38,381 nucleotides of DNA from positions 1-38,381 of the IMG/VR virus record IMGVR_UViG_3300005511_000034. The stretch is one strand, 5' to 3'. The number at the start of each line of letters is the position of its first letter. Within the stretch, counting starts at the first letter, position 1. A model generated the notes under the pieces. The model did no database searches, was not told the DNA's origin, and saw only the letters and a program-made list of their open reading frames with translations. Source of the stretch: a virus. A program made the position numbers and the translations under genes. This document shows positions 15,041-23,412 of this stretch, one piece after another.

Positions 15041-16926
15041 CAAACAGGCTCCCAATTTCTTTGATCGGCTGGGTTACCCCCTTTGAATTTGTAGCCACCA
15101 CGCACGCTACCGACCTGCGGAGCCCCCGACGCTGCAGCTGCGTTCGACTGCTCTACGAACTGGCCTGTCTGGTTGTTGAGGACACGCGACGGACGAGTCA
15201 TCACCGACATGGCCTGTGGGTCGTACTCCTGACCGCCGGGCACGACGGTGAAGCGGTTCGGTGCTTCCTTGCCGTTCAAAACGCGGATCTGCTCCGCGAT
15301 AGCGCCTCGCTCTTCAGGCCGTGCGGCGGCGTACTTCTCATACAGCTTCTCCGCACGTTGTGCGCCGCGAGTCTGGAAGCCGCGCGCTTCGATCTCCGAG
15401 GCAGTGCGCTGCCGATCCAGCGCATTGCTCGCTGCGAAGCGCGCATTCTGGCCAGCCTCATGCATGCCGACACGTCGGTCGGCACCTCGCTGCTGGATCT
15501 GTTCGCGCACGACGCCTGCCGCGGTCTGTTCGCGGGCAACCGCCGTTTTGTCATCGCTCTCCTGCAGACCGGCCAACACCTTTACTTGGTTCGCCGTCAG
15601 TTGCCCGTTCGGTGAATTGCGATATGGAGTGGATGCCGCGCGCAGAGCCAAGGCACGCACTCCATCATTGCGAGGTTCAGCGGCGTACTGCACGAAGCCC
15701 TGCGAGGGAGCGGCTTCAGCAATGCCCGCGCCGGCCCCGATGCTGGCCGCGCCGGCCGTAAAGGCCGGAACCGTGTTGACGGTACCGCCGCCGCCCTTAA
15801 ATCCCAGCTTTTCACCAGTTGCGCCCGCTACAGCGCCCATATCGTCCGTGAACGAATAGGTGCCGTTCGCTTCGCGCCTTCCCACAACCCCCTCCACCCC
15901 GGTTGGGGAGAAGCCATTGCCGGTCTGCGCCGGCGTGGTGGCTGCCGCTCGCGTCACTGGCCGGGCGCCGGCTGATGCGGTGGTGGCAGCAGGGGCCAAC
16001 GACTGCGCCGCCTCACCCGGCGCTGCCGCGGTTGGCGACGGGCTGGCAACCGGTGCCTTCGGTGCTGGGGCGGCAGCCGCCTGTTGGTCGATGCCTAGCA
16101 GTCCGCTGCCGAAATTCATCAGCGGCCGGCCTGCCACGTTGTAGAGGTCTTCACTGGCGTCTGCGAGCGCCGCGGGCACCGCCGCCGCAGTGCCACGAAC
16201 CAACGTGCCCAAACCACGCGCATACTCGCCGTTGCCCCATTGGGCGGCCACGTCGTCGCCGGTACCGCGCAGCACCGAGTCGGTACGCCACCCGGACCCT
16301 TCAGTGCGCATTTGCGGCAGGAACCCAAAGGACGATTGCGATGCCGCATCCGGCGCCGGTGCAGCTGTGGGTGCTGCGGCGCGCGCGGGTGCAGGCGACG
16401 TGGGCGCGGCTGGCATGGCTGTCGAGGCGCGAGGATCTGCCGGGTATGTCGCCACCGGCTGCGAAAGCGCTGCAGCAACCGTCGGATTGACAGCGGGCGC
16501 GGCGGGCACGCTGGCAAGTCCGCGCGGCTTCTTCGGATCATCGACCAAGCCGCCGTCGGCGAAGAACAGGTCGGGCTTGCCGCCCGCCTGCGGCTGGGTA
16601 GCGAAGCCCAGGCCCGCCGGCCCCACCGGCGCGTGAGTCGCGCCCTTCATGGCATCGAGTGCTTCGACGCCGACGGCATGGACCTGCTCGGGTGGCAAGA
16701 CGCTCTCCCCATTGCTGAGGTTCACGTCGACCGGCGCACCCGTGCCCATGCTGGAGAGGTTGTCACTGCCGATCTGCGCGGTGGAGTCGGCGGGCATGAC
16801 ATAGCTTCCGTTCGGGACCGTTGCCCGTACATCATCGGACGTGCCCGTGCCTGGCCCCTGGACCTCGCCGCCACTGGCGTAGTTCTGCGCCTTGGGCCGC
16901 CTGGCGCCCTTTTTAAATCCATGCAT
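15040..16926 (-). CDS. Ala/Pro-rich virion-associated protein upstream of the polyvalent gene
   Basis: The 628-residue protein opens with a basic stretch and then GGEVQGPGTGTSDDV and GSYVMPADST, followed by NGESVLPPEQVHAVG. This motif pair is common in phage structural proteins that carry long disordered linkers. The middle is almost entirely Ala, Pro and Gly (about 150-400); the C-terminal part (about 420-560) is helical and charged (RAEKLYEKYAAARPEERGAIAEQ). The TGA stop overlaps the ATG of the giant gene, so both are made together. An internal virion or ejection role is inferred from position; no enzyme motif is seen. The 285-base gap upstream separates it from the forward cargo. Confidence 0.65.
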   Translation of the reverse strand: MHGFKKGARRPKAQNYASGGEVQGPGTGTSDDVRATVPNGSYVMPADSTAQIGSDNLSSMGTGAPVDVNLSNGESVLPPEQVHAVGVEALDAMKGATHAPVGPAGLGFATQPQAGGKPDLFFADGGLVDDPKKPRGLASVPAAPAVNPTVAAALSQPVATYPADPRASTAMPAAPTSPAPARAAAPTAAPAPDAASQSSFGFLPQMRTEGSGWRTDSVLRGTGDDVAAQWGNGEYARGLGTLVRGTAAAVPAALADASEDLYNVAGRPLMNFGSGLLGIDQQAAAAPAPKAPVASPSPTAAAPGEAAQSLAPAATTASAGARPVTRAAATTPAQTGNGFSPTGVEGVVGRREANGTYSFTDDMGAVAGATGEKLGFKGGGGTVNTVPAFTAGAASIGAGAGIAEAAPSQGFVQYAAEPRNDGVRALALRAASTPYRNSPNGQLTANQVKVLAGLQESDDKTAVAREQTAAGVVREQIQQRGADRRVGMHEAGQNARFAASNALDRQRTASEIEARGFQTRGAQRAEKLYEKYAAARPEERGAIAEQIRVLNGKEAPNRFTVVPGGQEYDPQAMSVMTRPSRVLNNQTGQFVEQSNAAAASGAPQVGSVRGGYKFKGGNPADQRNWEPV

Positions 16927-17211
16927 GGCATGTCCCTGAGAGATGTCGACCGGATACCGGGCGATCTTCTATGCCCTACGAAAGGGGGGCTAGCCCTACA
17001 GGGGTACTGGTATGTGACCGACAGGAGGACGTGCACACAAAGGCTGGATGACAGTCGCCGTGTGGACTGTCTTAGCGGTTGTGATTGCGATGGCCGTGAC
17101 CGATAACGATGATCTATTGGAATCTCCGTTTGCAAGACCATCCATTCGCCTCGTTTTTTATACGACAATGAGTCACACAACGATCGGCTGCGGCCGACTC
17201 AGGGAGAACAA
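16927..17211. other. 285-base intergenic region between divergent genes
   Basis: This gap separates the reverse-strand virion gene from the forward HNH gene and must hold promoters for at least the latter. It contains a 10-base palindrome GGGCTAGCCC at 16987-16996, flanked by two CCCTAC repeats (16974-16979 and 16994-16999). A perfect inverted repeat, GACAGTC / GACTGTC, lies at 17050-17056 and 17065-17071 with an 8-base spacer. An AGGGAG ribosome-binding site precedes the HNH ATG. No small gene was recognised. Confidence 0.5.
17050..17071. promoter_or_regulatory. inverted repeat, possible operator
   Basis: Perfect 7-base arms GACAGTC and GACTGTC with an 8-base spacer, 140 bases before the HNH start. 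There is no T run on either side, so a protein-binding site is as likely as an RNA hairpin. Confidence 0.3.
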
Positions 17212-18354
17212 ATGAACGGATTCGACTGGGTTCCGTTTTACAAAGAGATGGCAAAAAAGTTGCTTGGCTATCGCAACAAGCAGACTGAACTGATCGATAT
17301 CCTGCGAGAAAGCGGTGTTGGCGGTCTAGAGGATAAAGACGCCAAGGGAAAAACGATCGATCTTGACGAGATGGATCCCTTCACGTTTCTTGCCATGCTC
17401 AATAAACAATCGCAAGAGACTCGATCAGAAATTCTGAAGACGGTCAGAGCTCGACTAGGCATCACTAGCGCAGTCCCGACCGGATATCATGGCATCCCAA
17501 AACCAGATGCTCGCCAAACCTGGCTTTTCCCGTACAAGTCTGCACGCACGAAGGGCGATATTGATAGTCTGTGGCGGCTGTATGTAGAAGTATTGTCTGG
17601 CAATCCACTGAGCGAAACAGTCTTCAGCGCCGCTCAATCCGTGAAATATGCGGGGAAAGCAAAACTAACCCAGGCAATTTTTCGCGCGGCTCCAGAGAGG
17701 TTCTTTCCTGTAGATGGGCAAACAACCGGTTACTTGGCACGCCGCGGATTACCTTACAAATTTAAAACAGCAAAGGAATTCGAGAATATATGCATGGAAG
17801 TGGCAAGGCTCAATATTCCACTATATGAGCTATCCCATGAAGCTTGGCTCCTTAATCGAAGTAAAAACGCAGAGGCCGAATATCAAAAGACCGTTCTGCA
17901 AAAAGCGGCAGACGCAAAACCTTTCATCGAAAAAAAGGGTGGAATACCTCTTCCAAAAAAAGGAAATGCTGGACCTGCCGGCAGCAGATACCAGCGCAAC
18001 CCGAAGGTTGCAGCAACCGCACTGAATTCCGCGAATTTCAAATGCGAAATAAACCGAGAGCATCAGACATTTCTCTCAAACGCAAAAAATAAGCCTTACG
18101 TCGAGGCGCACCATCTTATTCCATTTAGCAATCAGGAAAGCTACCCCTTCTCACTTGACGTCACGGCTAACATCGTTGCCCTATGCCCCAACTGCCACCG
18201 CCTGCTTCACCACGGAAGAAAGGCGGAAAAGAATACGCACATTTTGATGTTGCTTGAGAAACGCCGAATCAAATTGGAAGAAAAGAAGATCAGCATCAGT
18301 AAGGCAGCATTACTAGAGCTATACCGTGGAGATTTACTCGAAGAGGAAGCATAA
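17212..18354 (+). CDS. HNH endonuclease with McrB-N-like region (candidate type IV restriction)
   Basis: The 380-residue protein ends in a zinc-bound HNH domain: C278 in KCEINRE, then VEAHHLIP (H300-H301), an Asn in the TANIVALCPNC helix, and C325/C328 with HRLLHHG. The N-terminal 200 residues (WVPFYKEMAKKLLGYRNKQ, DPFTFLAMLNKQ, YHGIPKP) resemble the region preceding the GTPase or AAA module of McrB-like proteins, so a modified-DNA restriction enzyme is likely. AGGGAG lies 6 bases before the ATG. It is the first gene of a forward block inside reverse-strand late genes. Target modification is unknown; a homing or packaging HNH role is less likely given the N-terminal region. Confidence 0.75.
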   Translation: MNGFDWVPFYKEMAKKLLGYRNKQTELIDILRESGVGGLEDKDAKGKTIDLDEMDPFTFLAMLNKQSQETRSEILKTVRARLGITSAVPTGYHGIPKPDARQTWLFPYKSARTKGDIDSLWRLYVEVLSGNPLSETVFSAAQSVKYAGKAKLTQAIFRAAPERFFPVDGQTTGYLARRGLPYKFKTAKEFENICMEVARLNIPLYELSHEAWLLNRSKNAEAEYQKTVLQKAADAKPFIEKKGGIPLPKKGNAGPAGSRYQRNPKVAATALNSANFKCEINREHQTFLSNAKNKPYVEAHHLIPFSNQESYPFSLDVTANIVALCPNCHRLLHHGRKAEKNTHILMLLEKRRIKLEEKKISISKAALLELYRGDLLEEEA

Positions 18355-18393
18355 CAACACCATTCAACCTCATAATGACCACCATGCACCATC

Positions 18394-19269
18394 ATGAATG
18401 ATCCACGCACACAGCTTGCGCTCGCCCCAAGTCGCAGCTTAATTAATGAGTTGTGGCACCGCAAGACATCGATACTTGGCGGAGCACTAGCAATCATATC
18501 TTTATCGCTTGCGCATTATGCGGGTTTTCTTTTGAAAGTCCCACTGCAAATCGTAGCGGTTGCCGGGATGCCGCTCGCCAAAGGAGTCACCGCCACATTT
18601 TTATTTTATGTCTTTTTTTGCGCAGTTTTTGCCAGGGTGTTAGTTTCTATATTTCAGCTCGTTATTCTGCCCTGCATCGCATTATCAGATCGCCTGGAAC
18701 GTGGATTCAACAGGAAGATGAACTGGTCACAACAGCGCCGCTTTGTTCGATCCCACAGCCAGACTATAAAGTGGGAAGGACATGTTTGGATTATTATTCA
18801 GGCAATATCTTTTCTGATTATAATGCTAGCGATATACGTTGAATTCACCATAACGTGGATATCTGGCATCGGCCTCTTAATATCTATCATACTAGTTCTT
18901 CTGTCCAGCCTCGTCCGCTCTGAATTTTTTCTTCAACCAGACCCGAACGCACTTATCCGGAAAATTAGAACACGCCCTAAGCGCTTTGGACGCGCGGCAT
19001 CTGCACTTTTTGTGACAGTCACAGCAGCCCTTATTATCGTGGCATTTTTTATGGGGAGCATGCGCGCAAATTTGTTGCGAAATCAAAAACCACATATGAT
19101 TGTGACAAGAGAATTCACAGATATTGCCACCGTTATTGCAAGCTCTGAAGGATCGCTTCTCTTGTTTCAAAAACAAGGAGACGAATTTCGATACATCTAC
19201 TCCGCCCCGGAGTTCACGACTTCATTGGAAAGTAAATCTGTATTTCCGTCGATCGGTATTAAGAAATAA
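18394..19269 (+). CDS. multi-pass membrane protein of unknown function
   Basis: About five hydrophobic segments are visible in the 291 residues (near 26-46, 66-95, 131-150, 152-173 and 201-221), then a soluble C-terminal region of about 70 residues. A basic loop (RGFNRKMNWSQQRRF) follows the second segment and another (RKIRTRPKRFGR) the fourth. I do not recognise the family. The DNA is strikingly AT-rich (20 G/C in the 60-base line at 18601). It begins 40 bases after the HNH stop with no clear ribosome-binding site. A membrane effector for the neighbouring nucleases is possible but is only context. Confidence 0.6.
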   Translation: MNDPRTQLALAPSRSLINELWHRKTSILGGALAIISLSLAHYAGFLLKVPLQIVAVAGMPLAKGVTATFLFYVFFCAVFARVLVSIFQLVILPCIALSDRLERGFNRKMNWSQQRRFVRSHSQTIKWEGHVWIIIQAISFLIIMLAIYVEFTITWISGIGLLISIILVLLSSLVRSEFFLQPDPNALIRKIRTRPKRFGRAASALFVTVTAALIIVAFFMGSMRANLLRNQKPHMIVTREFTDIATVIASSEGSLLLFQKQGDEFRYIYSAPEFTTSLESKSVFPSIGIKK

Positions 19270-19334
19270 GTTGCAGCGATATCTTTGATTCCCTCACATC
19301 ACAGGTGCTGCACGATGCGCGATAATTCAGCTTC

Positions 19335-20726
19335 ATGATTAATATGAACATAGAAATAGAAAAAGGACCTACCGGGAGAATCAAAAGGCTTCGACAAGTC
19401 CTCGCAGGATTGACCCAAGACGACGTTCTGACGACGCTTGAGAGCTACTCTGCTGAGACGGCCGCGTCCTACGGATTTGCTGACTCTACGGACTTCGACC
19501 TAGTCCATGAAGGATCGAGGTTCCCGCCCAAGGCGGTTCTGGGTCTTGCGGCGGCGAGGTCAGTTGGGCGCCCGCTCACTTCCGACGAATTCTCCGGAGG
19601 CAAGGGATCACCATGCTTCAGGATCCTTGAAGACCTTGAGTTTATTATTTCGCAGAAGCCTTCCGGCGATTCAATACCATTGGCGGTGCAAACGCTAGAG
19701 CAGTTCCAGCCGTATAGCAGAGAAGAAATCGCAGCAATCTTCGAGCCGGAAGTGAAGTTCGTTCGCGGAGCCGGCCGGTGGGGCATACCGGGTCTTGTGG
19801 AAACGCCCAAGGACAGCGGCAATTTTGTCTTCATGGTGACACTCGGCAAGCCTTCTGATGGAAACCCGTACCAGGATGCATTGACCCTCGACGGCTACCT
19901 TATTTGGGAATCACAAACACAGCAAAACTTCGAGTCAAAGTCTATTCGAAAGCTGCTCGTACACGACGCCGAAACCCGAACTATTCAGCTTTTTCTGCGC
20001 GCCAAGGAAGGCATACCCTACACATACTTCGGTCTGCTCGACTACTTTTCACATGACCCCGATAAGGAACGTCCCGTTCATTTCGTCTGGAGGATTTTGA
20101 ACTGGGACCGGAGCTCGTCGGACCTCGACGCGCTGGGGATACCCTTCAGGGCGCCGCTCAATCCCGCATATTCGCCGCCAAGTGTTCAGTCTGACGCCAA
20201 ACATCTCGTTCGCGTAGCACCTCCCAGTCTCGTACCCAAGCCCGCTGAGCGGAAGAAGGTTTCAGGGACGAGCCTGAAAGCGAAGAATGCAGTCGATTGG
20301 GCAGAGCGCGACCTTCGAAATCGGGAATTGGGATCTGACGGGGAAAAGCTCGTGCTTCAACATGAGATCGAAACGCTCCGCAGTGCTGGCCGCGAGGACC
20401 TCGCATTGCAGGTCCGCCACGTCGCGCTCTACGACTCTGCCGCCGGCTATGACATTGCGTCGTTTCGGACCGATGGAAGTCCCAAGAGGGTCGAAGTAAA
20501 AACGACGGAGGGACCCGCATCTACCCCTTTCTTCATATCGATAAACGAAGTTTTAGCTTCCCGCGAGTACGGGGAAAGCTTTGCCATCTACCGTGTATTC
20601 GACCATCGCCCAGGGGTCACTCAAGTCAAATTCTTCGAGCTGTCGGGGGACGCCGAACTCAGTTGCAACCTACACCCCGTCAACTTTCGCGCCTATCCAA
20701 TCGGCGACGATAGCCCAAGTAGTTGA
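19335..20726 (+). CDS. ScoMcrA-N / DUF3427-like / DUF3883 nuclease candidate (modified-DNA restriction)
   Basis: The 463-residue protein has three regions. Residues about 10-105 (HEGSRFPPKAVLGLAAAR, DEFSGGKGSP) match the N-terminal head domain of ScoMcrA-like enzymes, a modified-DNA reader. Residues about 125-260 (GYLIWESQTQQNFESKS, IQLFLRAKEGIPYTYFG) look like the DUF3427 domain. Residues about 320-450 match DUF3883, with D373 in GYDIASF and E387-V-K389 in RVEVKTT forming a PD-(D/E)XK-type site. Together these suggest a restriction enzyme acting on modified DNA. The start at 19335 is an arbitrary choice over ATG 19344. It closes the restriction-like block; ATP hydrolysis motifs are absent, unlike McrBC. 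Confidence 0.7.
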   Translation: MINMNIEIEKGPTGRIKRLRQVLAGLTQDDVLTTLESYSAETAASYGFADSTDFDLVHEGSRFPPKAVLGLAAARSVGRPLTSDEFSGGKGSPCFRILEDLEFIISQKPSGDSIPLAVQTLEQFQPYSREEIAAIFEPEVKFVRGAGRWGIPGLVETPKDSGNFVFMVTLGKPSDGNPYQDALTLDGYLIWESQTQQNFESKSIRKLLVHDAETRTIQLFLRAKEGIPYTYFGLLDYFSHDPDKERPVHFVWRILNWDRSSSDLDALGIPFRAPLNPAYSPPSVQSDAKHLVRVAPPSLVPKPAERKKVSGTSLKAKNAVDWAERDLRNRELGSDGEKLVLQHEIETLRSAGREDLALQVRHVALYDSAAGYDIASFRTDGSPKRVEVKTTEGPASTPFFISINEVLASREYGESFAIYRVFDHRPGVTQVKFFELSGDAELSCNLHPVNFRAYPIGDDSPSS

Positions 20727-20902
20727 TCCGTTGCCACGCACGAGTACGGCCAGCGCATCAGCACTGCACGAAATACGGCTGCGCATAGATGCTCCTCAAA
20801 GAAGTGCCATCAGGATCCCGCGACAATCGTAGGTTCTTGCGGGACCAGACTGTTCAAGTTGGTGCCCAAGAATCCGCCGATATCGAGCTGAAGGAGCATC
20901 GG

Positions 20903-21535
20903 ATGCTGAAGTGGCTGCTGTGGAGCTCTCTGGTTGTGGGGTCTGGAACGGCTGTAGCCCATCCCGTTGTGAAATGCGCTCTCCCGGACGGGCGTGTCGC
21001 GTATCGCGACACCCCTTGCCCGGTCGGCGTCGCTGCGGCCGGCGTCAATACGCGGGGCAACGTCATCGACGCGTCCCACTACAGGGCCGCAATCGCTGCC
21101 GAGCAGCAGAATGAAGCTGCCGCCGCCCTCCGCACGGCGCAACCCATCCTGATCGCATCACCCGCCCGCGAAATTGACGAGATGGCGTGCCGATCGGCAC
21201 AACGCAACGTCGAGATGGCATACATTAACCTCCGCTCGGAACTCTCTCGCAACAAGCATGGTCATGCCGAGAGGTCTGCAGTGAAGGTTGCAGAAATCAA
21301 GGCGGCCTCGGCCTGCGGCACTCCAATGCCGCCCCTGCCCGTGGCTCCCGCAGCTCCGGTAGCCCAACCCAATCCCGGAGCACCGCCATCGCTACCTTCT
21401 GCAACAACGATGAGCTGCGCCAACGGCCACTGTGTCGATAACCGCGGTGGGACGTATAGGACGGAAGGGCCAAATCGGGTATCCAGGCCAGATGGTAGCC
21501 ATTGCTCCGTGAGCAATGGCTGGGTGCATTGCTAA
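20903..21535 (+). CDS. secreted DUF4124-like periplasmic protein
   Basis: From the ATG at 20903, preceded by AAGGAG with 6-base spacing, the 210-residue product has a signal peptide ending GTAVAHP and then KCALPDGRVAYRDTPCP, the DUF4124 motif. A helical region and a proline-rich linker follow, then a small Cys-rich C-terminal unit (SCANGHC ... GWVHC). It would act in the periplasm; DUF4124 proteins have no firm function. As a phage-borne moron it could alter the envelope or exclude other phages, but that is speculation. Its TAA overlaps the convergent stop of the reverse virion gene, leaving no room for a terminator between them. Confidence 0.75.
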   Translation: MLKWLLWSSLVVGSGTAVAHPVVKCALPDGRVAYRDTPCPVGVAAAGVNTRGNVIDASHYRAAIAAEQQNEAAAALRTAQPILIASPAREIDEMACRSAQRNVEMAYINLRSELSRNKHGHAERSAVKVAEIKAASACGTPMPPLPVAPAAPVAQPNPGAPPSLPSATTMSCANGHCVDNRGGTYRTEGPNRVSRPDGSHCSVSNGWVHC

Positions 21536-23412
21536 TAGGAGTAGTTGTAGTTCGTTGAAGTGCTATCGGACGAGCTGGCACTTCCCGAGCCGCTGATCGT
21601 CGCTGACACGTGCGCGGCCGACATTGCGCCCGCCGCGAGCTGGGCCGTGTACTGCCCCATCGCCTTTGCAGCTTCCAGCGCAATCTGTGCCTGCTGAACA
21701 GCGTTCTGCATTTTCGCGGTGTACTCGCTGATCTGCATCTCTGCGTAGGCGATGTTTGTCCGGGTGTTCATGTCGGCGAAGCGGCTTTGCATCTCGGCAT
21801 TGGCCACGTTGGCGCTGACGCCAGCGCGCCAGCCCTCAACCTGCGCCTGAAACACCGTGGTGCCGTACTGCACGTTGCTGAGGTTCGCCTGCAAAGTTGC
21901 CTTGTACGCGTCGACATCTGCCAGGAACTTGGACACCTTGGTGCGCGCCGCTTCCATCTTGATCTGCACGCCCTTCACCTTCACGTCGGCCTTGCTGGCA
22001 ATCGCCTGGATGGTCGAAGCGTAGGCACGGGCCTGAGAGTCCAGAACGCTGGCCTTGGCCGACTCTCCCTTCACGCGGGCTTCGTAAGCGTCGAATTTCA
22101 CCTTCTCGGCGCCGATCTGCTCCGCGTACGCCTGCACATCCGCCCGGTATGCATCGAACTGGTTCTTGATGGTGTCGGCGCGCACCGAGGCGCCCTGCAT
22201 GAGCGCCTTGTACACCTCGACGTTGGACTGCACGGCCTGGAGCTTTGCCTTGAAGACGTCCACTCGCTGCTGGTTGATCTGGCCCAGCGCCGCCTGCCCT
22301 TCCACTGCCGTCTTGTAGGCGGTGAGCTTCGAAATCGCCGCATCCAGCTTGGTGCGGTACACCTGCGCCAGCGTCTGGAAGGCAGCATTCTGGGCATTGA
22401 AGAGGCTGACCTGCGCGTTAAATACGTTGATCTGGCTTTCCGCGTGGAAGCGGGCGACCTCGAACAGGCGCTTAGCCATGTTCTCGTGCAAGTTCTCTGT
22501 CAGCTGCTCGAGCGCCATGCCCTGCTGAACCGCGAAGCGCAGGTTCTCGATTTCCCAGGTGGCGGCCTGCACCAGGACGTCGCGATTCAGTTCGGACGCT
22601 TTCAGCCGACCCTGCTCGCGCGCCACATCCACCTGCTTGGCCAACATGCCCGGCGGCATCGAGAAATTGCGGCCGGCCCACGTGTCCATGGCCTCCTGCA
22701 CCTGGCGCGACGTCTCGCCGCTGTCACGCTCCCGTGCGCGGGCGAACAACGCATCCTCGATCGGTGCCGGCAGCCCGGTGCCACCGGCCATCATCTGCAC
22801 CACCCTGGTCTTCAGATCGTCCAGCACCTCCGACGCATAGACCGGCTCCGCCCAGTTTATGAAGACGTTGGGAACCGAGAGGCCGCTGGCGTCCGGTGGC
22901 GTCGCATCAAAGGTCGGGAGATCGGGGAAGACGAAATCCGGCAGCGTCAGCTTCTCCAGCGCCTCCATGTCCGGCAAGACTATCTGCGGCGCGTCCGGGA
23001 TCTCCACATTCGTATCGATGTCCGGTCGCTTCGGCGCCGGGATGGCCGCCATGCTTGGCGCATCCGGAATGTTGATGGGGATCATGGTCGGCGCGTCGGG
23101 CAGTTCCTCCATTTCGCCCACATCCAGATCCTTCAGCAGGTCGTCGATGTTCAGATCGCTTGGTGCCTCCGGCATTGCCAGCGGCGGCGGGTCGTATGTC
23201 GGCTGGTTGTCCAGCGGCACGGAAGGCGCCAGCGCGACGGGCGCATTCGGCCGGGTTGGCGTCGGGACGGCCTCCACGGTGATATCGCTGATCTTGGCAA
23301 GCGCCTCGCTCAACTGCGAGTTATATCTCCGTGAGAGAACATCCAAGTTGTTCATTTTCTCGGTGACGGTATCCACCGCCACGCCGAGGATGCTGTCTGG
23401 TGCGATACCCAT
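21532..23412 (-). CDS. coiled-coil virion protein, probable tail-associated
   Basis: The 626-residue protein has an N-terminal proline-rich region with repeated PDAP motifs (about 60-170), then a very long alpha-helical, Ala/Gln/Lys-rich region (about 200-600) built of heptads, ending in a Ser/Tyr tail (NYNYSY). Such architecture fits a needle or stalk component. ATG 23412 is chosen because it overlaps the previous stop (TGATG) and GGAGAG lies just upstream; TTG 23415 is the alternative. No enzymatic motif is seen. Virion location is inferred from its place in the late operon and from its form. Confidence 0.7.
   Translation of the reverse strand: MGIAPDSILGVAVDTVTEKMNNLDVLSRRYNSQLSEALAKISDITVEAVPTPTRPNAPVALAPSVPLDNQPTYDPPPLAMPEAPSDLNIDDLLKDLDVGEMEELPDAPTMIPINIPDAPSMAAIPAPKRPDIDTNVEIPDAPQIVLPDMEALEKLTLPDFVFPDLPTFDATPPDASGLSVPNVFINWAEPVYASEVLDDLKTRVVQMMAGGTGLPAPIEDALFARARERDSGETSRQVQEAMDTWAGRNFSMPPGMLAKQVDVAREQGRLKASELNRDVLVQAATWEIENLRFAVQQGMALEQLTENLHENMAKRLFEVARFHAESQINVFNAQVSLFNAQNAAFQTLAQVYRTKLDAAISKLTAYKTAVEGQAALGQINQQRVDVFKAKLQAVQSNVEVYKALMQGASVRADTIKNQFDAYRADVQAYAEQIGAEKVKFDAYEARVKGESAKASVLDSQARAYASTIQAIASKADVKVKGVQIKMEAARTKVSKFLADVDAYKATLQANLSNVQYGTTVFQAQVEGWRAGVSANVANAEMQSRFADMNTRTNIAYAEMQISEYTAKMQNAVQQAQIALEAAKAMGQYTAQLAAGAMSAAHVSATISGSGSASSSDSTSTNYNYSY

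Noticed and set aside
21610-23334. Long forward frame of 574 codons opposite the coiled-coil virion gene
   Set aside because: It is antisense to a gene with clear heptad structure and operon coupling. The translation is rich in Arg, Leu and His with no domain, as expected of a shadow of GC-rich coding sequence.
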